DNA from: an uncultured Bacteroidota bacterium
GTDB taxonomy: Bacteria > Bacteroidota > Bacteroidia > AKYH767-A > JABDAW01
DNA length: 35,214 nucleotides
Direction of reading: 5' to 3'
NCBI GenBank assembly: GCA_903911135.1
Contig: CAIWCG010000047.1
Coordinates: forward strand, 1 to 35,214
Shown piece by piece: positions 30,912 through 35,214 of this stretch (position 1 is its first letter; each line of letters begins with the position of its first letter). The translations under genes were made by a program, and so were the position numbers. A model generated the notes under the pieces. The model did no database searches, had not been told where the DNA came from, and saw only the letters and a program-made list of their open reading frames with translations.

Positions 30912-32780
30912 ATGGCAGTTAAAAATGAAATTTTAGACCACGTTACCATCCGATTTGCCGGCGATTCAGGCGATGGAATGCAGCTAACAGGAACACAGTT
31001 CACTGAAACGGCAGCAATTTTTGGAAACGATTTAAGCACATTCCCAGATTATCCCGCCGAAATTCGTGCCCCGATAGGTACCATTGCCGGCGTTTCTGGC
31101 TATCAGATACATTTTGGAAGCGTTGAAATCAATACTCCAGGCGATCAATGCGATGTGTTGGTGGTTATGAATGCCGCAGCATTAAAGGCGAATCTTCGAG
31201 AATTGAAAAAAGGTGGAATCATCATCGCCAATACCGATGGTTTTGATCCAAAGAACCTTCGCTTGGCAAATGTGGCCGATGGAATAAATCCTTTGGAAGA
31301 TGGCAGCTTGGCTAATTATCAGTTGTTTACCATAGATGTAACCAAAATGACGCGTGCAGCATTGTCGAACGACAGTGGTTTGGGCGTTAAGGAAATAGAC
31401 CGATCTAAAAACATGTTTGTGTTGGGCTTCATTTATTGGATGTTCAACCGCGACTTGGAACATTCCATAAAATTCTTGACTGACAAATTTAAAAAGAAAC
31501 CGGATATCCTCGAAGCGAACCTTAAACTCCTCAAAGCGGGTTATAACTTCGGCGAAACGGCTGAAATCTTTACTACCAGATACACCGTTGAAAAGGCGAA
31601 GATGGCTCCTGGCGTTTATAGAAACATCATGGGCAACCAAGCGACTGCCCTTGGATTGATAGCAGCCTCCAAAAAATCAGGACTGCCACTTTTCTGCGGA
31701 ACTTATCCTATCACGCCTGCTTCTGATATTTTGCATGAATTGTCAAAGCATAAAAATTTTGGAGTTAGAACTTATCAGGCAGAAGATGAAATAGCTGCGA
31801 TTTGTTCAGTTATCGGTGCTTCTTATGCCGGTCATCTTGCAGTAACTACTTCATCCGGTCCGGGCATTGCATTAAAAACAGAAGCCATGGGATTAGGCTT
31901 CATGCTTGAACTTCCAATGGTAATCATTGATGTTCAGCGAGGCGGACCTTCTACCGGATTACCAACAAAGACGGAGCAGTCAGATTTATTGCAAGCCTAT
32001 TATGGAAGAAACGGGGAAGCACCACTTCCAGTTATTGCCGCATTGTCGCCAGCAGATTGTTTCGATGCTGCTTTCCAAGCAAGTCGAATTGCTGTTGAAT
32101 TCATGACACCGGTAATGTTATTGACAGATGGATTTATTGCAAATGGAGCAGAGCCATGGATGTTCCCAAAATCTTCTGAACTCGCTGATATCAAAGTTAG
32201 CTTTGCAAAGGAATATAATGGTGATGGAAAGTTTCTGCCGTACAAACGGGATGAAAAATTATCACGTCCATGGGCTATTCCAGGAACCAAGAACTTGCAA
32301 CATAGAATTGGAGGATTAGAGAAACAGCATGAAACGGGAAACATTTCTTATGACCCGGAGAATCATGAATTCATGATAAAGATGCGTGAAGCAAAAGTAA
32401 ACAAGATTGCTGATCATATCCCATTGCAAAAGATTGATTCAGGAAAGGATAAAGGAAAATTATTGGTAATTGGATGGGGTTCAACTTATGGCTCTATCCG
32501 GTCTGCTGTTACGAAAGCAATTGCGGAAGGTTATGATGTATCCCATGCGCATATCCGATATCTTCGTCCATTTCCAAAGAACCTTGGCGAATTGATGCGC
32601 AATTTTGATAAAGTTTTAATTCCTGAAATCAATAATGGACAATTGGTAAAGATTATCCGTGATCAATACCTCCTACCTGCCATTGCATTTAACAAGATGA
32701 AAGGATTGCCATTTATGTCTGTTGAAATTTATGACAGAATTACCGAACTGTTGAAGGTAGAAACACCCGAAATGGCATAA
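30912..32780 (+). CDS. korA: 2-oxoacid:ferredoxin oxidoreductase, alpha subunit (gamma-alpha fusion)
   Basis: Encodes 622 aa. Residues ~10-195 are the gamma domain (FAGDSGDGMQLTG, YPAEIRAPIGT, VLVVMN), and ~215-615 the alpha part with pyrimidine-binding and core regions (FCGTYPITPASDILH, TYQAEDEIAAI, TTSSGPGIALKTEAMG, RGGPSTGLPTKTEQSDL). With the beta subunit it oxidatively decarboxylates a 2-oxoacid, most likely 2-oxoglutarate, to the acyl-CoA while reducing ferredoxin; pyruvate or branched-chain oxoacids are alternatives. The fused gamma-alpha form is usual for Kor enzymes. Cytoplasmic. The beta gene follows after 36 nt. Confidence 0.92.
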   Translation: MAVKNEILDHVTIRFAGDSGDGMQLTGTQFTETAAIFGNDLSTFPDYPAEIRAPIGTIAGVSGYQIHFGSVEINTPGDQCDVLVVMNAAALKANLRELKKGGIIIANTDGFDPKNLRLANVADGINPLEDGSLANYQLFTIDVTKMTRAALSNDSGLGVKEIDRSKNMFVLGFIYWMFNRDLEHSIKFLTDKFKKKPDILEANLKLLKAGYNFGETAEIFTTRYTVEKAKMAPGVYRNIMGNQATALGLIAASKKSGLPLFCGTYPITPASDILHELSKHKNFGVRTYQAEDEIAAICSVIGASYAGHLAVTTSSGPGIALKTEAMGLGFMLELPMVIIDVQRGGPSTGLPTKTEQSDLLQAYYGRNGEAPLPVIAALSPADCFDAAFQASRIAVEFMTPVMLLTDGFIANGAEPWMFPKSSELADIKVSFAKEYNGDGKFLPYKRDEKLSRPWAIPGTKNLQHRIGGLEKQHETGNISYDPENHEFMIKMREAKVNKIADHIPLQKIDSGKDKGKLLVIGWGSTYGSIRSAVTKAIAEGYDVSHAHIRYLRPFPKNLGELMRNFDKVLIPEINNGQLVKIIRDQYLLPAIAFNKMKGLPFMSVEIYDRITELLKVETPEMA

Positions 32781-32816
32781 CTGATAATTAATAGAAAAAA
32801 TAAATATATATTTAAT

Positions 32817-33863
32817 ATGGATTCAACAACAAATATAGCGTCAAACGGTCAAGCTACCAAGATGACGGCAAAAGATTTGGTTACTGATCAGGAAGTAAGA
32901 TGGTGTCCTGGTTGCGGTGATTATTCAATCATAAAACAAGTACAAACAATAGTTCCTGAATTGGGAATACCTCAAGAAAACATTGTTTTCGTTTCAGGCA
33001 TAGGATGTTCATCAAGATTTCCTTATTATATGGAAACTTATGGCATGCATAGCATTCATGGAAGAGCAACTGCAATTGCAAGCGGGTTGAAAGCAGCTCG
33101 TCCTGAATTGAGTGTTTGGATCGTTACAGGTGATGGCGATGCGCTATCTATCGGTGGCAATCACTTCATTCATTTGCTAAGAAGAAATTTTGATGTAAAT
33201 GTTTTATTGTTCAACAATGAAATTTATGGCTTGACGAAAGGCCAATATTCTCCAACTTCTCCACAGGGGGCTGTTACCAAATCCACTCCTATGGGTTCTA
33301 TCGATCACCCTTTCAATCCATTGGCATTGAGCTTGGGAGCTGATGGTACTTTCATCGCCCGTTCAATGGATAGGGACCCAAAGCATTTGCAAGAAATTCT
33401 TAGAAGAGCAAATGCGCATAAGGGAACTTCATTTGTTGAGATTTACCAGAACTGCAGCGTTTTCAATGATGGTGCTTTCTTTATATATAGCGACAAGGAA
33501 ACCAAGAAATTGGAAACCTTGATGCTGGAACATGGCAAGCCTTTGATTTTTGGAGAAACAGGTGACAAGGGAATTAAACTGGATGGATTTAAACCGGTTA
33601 TTGTTAATGTAAATGAAGTTTCTGCCAATGATCTTTGGATTCATGATGACCATGATGCCGTGAAAGCGAGTATCCTTACCCGTTTCTTTGATGACCCTAA
33701 GAAAGAAAACCATTTACCTCGTCCATTCGGTGTTTTCTATCAGGAAGACCGTTACAGATATGAAGATGCAATGGCTGCTCAAATCAATGAAGCCATCAGC
33801 AAGAAAGGCGAAGGCGATCTGGACAAGTTAATCTCTGGTGGTGAAACTTGGCTTATCAATTAA
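32817..33863 (+). CDS. korB: 2-oxoacid:ferredoxin oxidoreductase, beta subunit
   Basis: Encodes 348 aa. It carries the thiamine diphosphate site ([17 protein letters not shown], then [20 protein letters not shown]) and four cysteines placed for a [4Fe-4S] cluster: WCPGCGD (C30, C33), GIGCSSR (C64) and QNCSVF near residue 215. Together with the alpha subunit at 30912 it makes the complete enzyme. The C-terminal ~90 residues match the longer beta subunits of Bacteroidota. The next gene begins 36 nt later with no terminator between, so they may be co-transcribed. Confidence 0.93.
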   Translation: MDSTTNIASNGQATKMTAKDLVTDQEVRWCPGCGDYSIIKQVQTIVPELGIPQENIVFVSGIGCSSRFPYYMETYGMHSIHGRATAIASGLKAARPELSVWIVTGDGDALSIGGNHFIHLLRRNFDVNVLLFNNEIYGLTKGQYSPTSPQGAVTKSTPMGSIDHPFNPLALSLGADGTFIARSMDRDPKHLQEILRRANAHKGTSFVEIYQNCSVFNDGAFFIYSDKETKKLETLMLEHGKPLIFGETGDKGIKLDGFKPVIVNVNEVSANDLWIHDDHDAVKASILTRFFDDPKKENHLPRPFGVFYQEDRYRYEDAMAAQINEAISKKGEGDLDKLISGGETWLIN

Positions 33864-33899
33864 ATCACAAATATCCAACAATAAATACTGCTTACTAAA

Positions 33900-34946
33900 A
33901 TGACAAAACAAGAATTATTAAAAGACCCTATCATCCACATCGACATAAAGAAACACAATGTGGTGCCGATGATAGATGAAATGAATGAAATGGCTTTTCA
34001 GGCAAGAAACCTTGCACGGGCAGCCAGCATCTTCAACATGATGCAGGAAGAAAAGGAATGTGGCGTGTTCTTGACGCTGGCCGGTTCCTTGATTTCTGCC
34101 GGACTGAAACAAGTGGTAACGGATTTGGTGCAACACAACATGGTGGACTGCATCGTATCTACCGGTGCCAACATCGTCGATCAGGATTTCTTCGAAGCCT
34201 TGGGATTCAAGCATTACAAAGGTTCCCAGTTTGTGAACGACAACAGCCTTCGTGAACTGATGATTGACCGTATTTATGATACTTACATCGACGAAGAAGA
34301 TTTGAGAAAATGCGACGACACCATCGGCATCATTGCCAATTCCTTGGCTCATCGTCCGTATTCATCGCGCGAATTCATCATCGAGATGGGAAAGTATCTG
34401 GATGAAAACAACCAGTATGCCGAATCAAGAAAGAACTCCATCGTGTGGAACTGCTACAAGAAGGGTATCCCCATTTTTGTGCCTGCTTTCAGCGACTGCA
34501 GTGCCGGTTTCGGATTGGTTCACCATCAATATCACAACCCCGATTCTCATGTATCCATCGATTCGGCCAAGGACTTCTTGGAGATTACCAAGCTCAAGAT
34601 TGCCAATCCCGAAACCGGAATATTCATGATAGGTGGAGGCGTGCCAAAGAACTTCGTTCAAGACATCGTAGTGGCTACCGAGATACTCGGTCTCGACTGC
34701 CCCATGCACAAATATGCCGTACAAATAACCGTAGCCGATGAACGCGATGGTGCCTTGTCGGGTTCCACTTTGAAGGAAGCCTGCAGCTGGGGCAAGGTAG
34801 ATGTGGTGAACGAGCAAATGGTCTTTGCCGAAGCCACCATTGCCATGCCACTCATCGCCGGATATGCCTACCACAAAGGCGCCCACAAGCACCGCAGCGA
34901 GAAACGGTTCAACGACATTCTCGACAAGGTGACCACCCTGGCGTAG
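33900..34946 (+). CDS. Deoxyhypusine synthase family protein
   Basis: Encodes 348 aa. It follows the deoxyhypusine synthase fold: LTLAGSLISAGLKQVVTDL and VDCIVSTGANIVDQDF near the start, IPIFVPAFSDCSAGFGL, MIGGGVPKNFV (NAD-binding), and SGSTLKEACSWGKVD, where the Lys in WGK aligns with the lysine that carries the aminobutyl group in the eukaryotic enzyme. Bacteria lack eIF5A, so the acceptor must differ; spermidine/putrescine chemistry, such as a homospermidine-synthase-like reaction, is a possibility. Cytoplasmic. A terminator follows. Confidence 0.88.
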   Translation: MTKQELLKDPIIHIDIKKHNVVPMIDEMNEMAFQARNLARAASIFNMMQEEKECGVFLTLAGSLISAGLKQVVTDLVQHNMVDCIVSTGANIVDQDFFEALGFKHYKGSQFVNDNSLRELMIDRIYDTYIDEEDLRKCDDTIGIIANSLAHRPYSSREFIIEMGKYLDENNQYAESRKNSIVWNCYKKGIPIFVPAFSDCSAGFGLVHHQYHNPDSHVSIDSAKDFLEITKLKIANPETGIFMIGGGVPKNFVQDIVVATEILGLDCPMHKYAVQITVADERDGALSGSTLKEACSWGKVDVVNEQMVFAEATIAMPLIAGYAYHKGAHKHRSEKRFNDILDKVTTLA

Positions 34947-34968
34947 CCTAAAAGCATCGAATTTATAC

Positions 34969-34998
34969 AGCCGCTTCCTCCCAGGAGCGGCTTTTTCT
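34969..34998 (+). terminator. Rho-independent terminator
   Basis: agccgcttcct (34969-34979) pairs with aggagcggct (34983-34992) with one bulged base, followed by a T run. It ends the deoxyhypusine-synthase-family transcript. Confidence 0.85.
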
Positions 34999-35009
34999 TT
35001 TCATCCCTA

Positions 35010-35176
35010 TTTATAATTCATAATTCAACATTTATAATTTCTATAAGGAGCCTATATCCTCTTCTCGTATCATGTACGTCCCGCTATCCGCTATAGCCGC
35101 TGCCTTCCCATTACCGACACCAAGCAGCGGGCTGCCGCTACTATCGGGGCTAGATTTGACGGCAGGTTGCTTCGAA
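35010..35176 (-). repeat. Dispersed intergenic element, copy 2 (inverted)
   Basis: Reverse complement of copy 1 at 4181-4345. The core is 35042-35176; 35010-35041 is the A/T-rich tail (ttataattcataattcaac). The two cores are almost the same length (135 and 136 bp), with differences clustered in the middle (around ttggtgtcggtaatggg) and just after the agcgggacgt block. It lies just downstream of a terminator, as does copy 1. Confidence 0.85.
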
Positions 35177-35214
35177 GGAACTTTTGATAAGTAACGCGGC
35201 TTCGGCGAAAAGGC

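Noticed and set aside
4181-35176. Composite transposon bounded by the inverted 135-bp elements
   Set aside because: The interval holds core genes (ftsX, uppP, truB, korAB), no transposase, and no target-site duplication was seen.

Overview
The window reads as chromosomal DNA of a Bacteroidota bacterium, probably a free-living Chitinophagales/Sphingobacteriales-type organism; the order is inference. Evidence: four or five secreted proteins end in Por/type IX secretion (T9SS) sorting domains; promoters carry the Bacteroidota TAnnTTTG -7 box; the block ftsX - DUF3098 - uppP - truB is typical of the phylum; and there is a DUF6934 gene. No rRNA, tRNA, transposase or CRISPR array was seen.

Layout. 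0.3-8.4 kb (+): a T9SS cargo protein; a 942-aa protein with YadA-like head repeats, an S74 chaperone-type autoprotease and a T9SS tail; a rhomboid protease coupled to a membrane endonuclease/exonuclease/phosphatase-fold protein; a GloVer-repeat T9SS protein and a small exported protein. 8.6-8.9 kb is a 42-bp tandem array. 9.0-14.5 kb (-): a second GloVer protein, an MFS transporter paired with a PafA-like phosphatase, and a GH73/LysM glucosaminidase. 14.5-24.1 kb is an accessory island: three tandem arrays, an MNT/HEPN toxin-antitoxin pair whose HEPN half is broken, a four-gene DUF805-VWA-PP2C-kinase operon (the TerY-P phosphorylation triad plus a membrane protein), another tandem array, an intact MNT/HEPN pair, an unknown gene with decayed partial copies, and a DUF6934 gene with a 56-aa partner. 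24.4-28.9 kb (+): an unknown helical protein, then ftsX, DUF3098, uppP, truB and a glycosyltransferase. 28.9-35.2 kb (+): a T9SS beta-propeller protein, another tandem array, a two-subunit 2-oxoacid:ferredoxin oxidoreductase and a deoxyhypusine-synthase-family protein.

How it fits together. The outer parts serve envelope and secretion biology, cell division, peptidoglycan lipid-carrier recycling and central carbon metabolism. The island looks like conflict or stress-response DNA. In the TerY-P operon a VWA protein, a PP2C phosphatase and a divergent kinase are joined by 1-nt stop/start overlaps; the DUF805 protein and a transmembrane helix in the phosphatase suggest the complex works at the membrane.

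Most striking is the non-coding DNA. Five tandem arrays of unrelated sequence (14.6, 15.1, 16.0, 21.2 and 30.4 kb) all have a 21-bp unit, and a sixth at 8.6 kb has 42 bp. A roughly 135-bp dispersed element occurs in inverted orientation at 4.2 kb and 35.1 kb. Other palindromic elements sit in the island, and one appears to have truncated a HEPN toxin gene.
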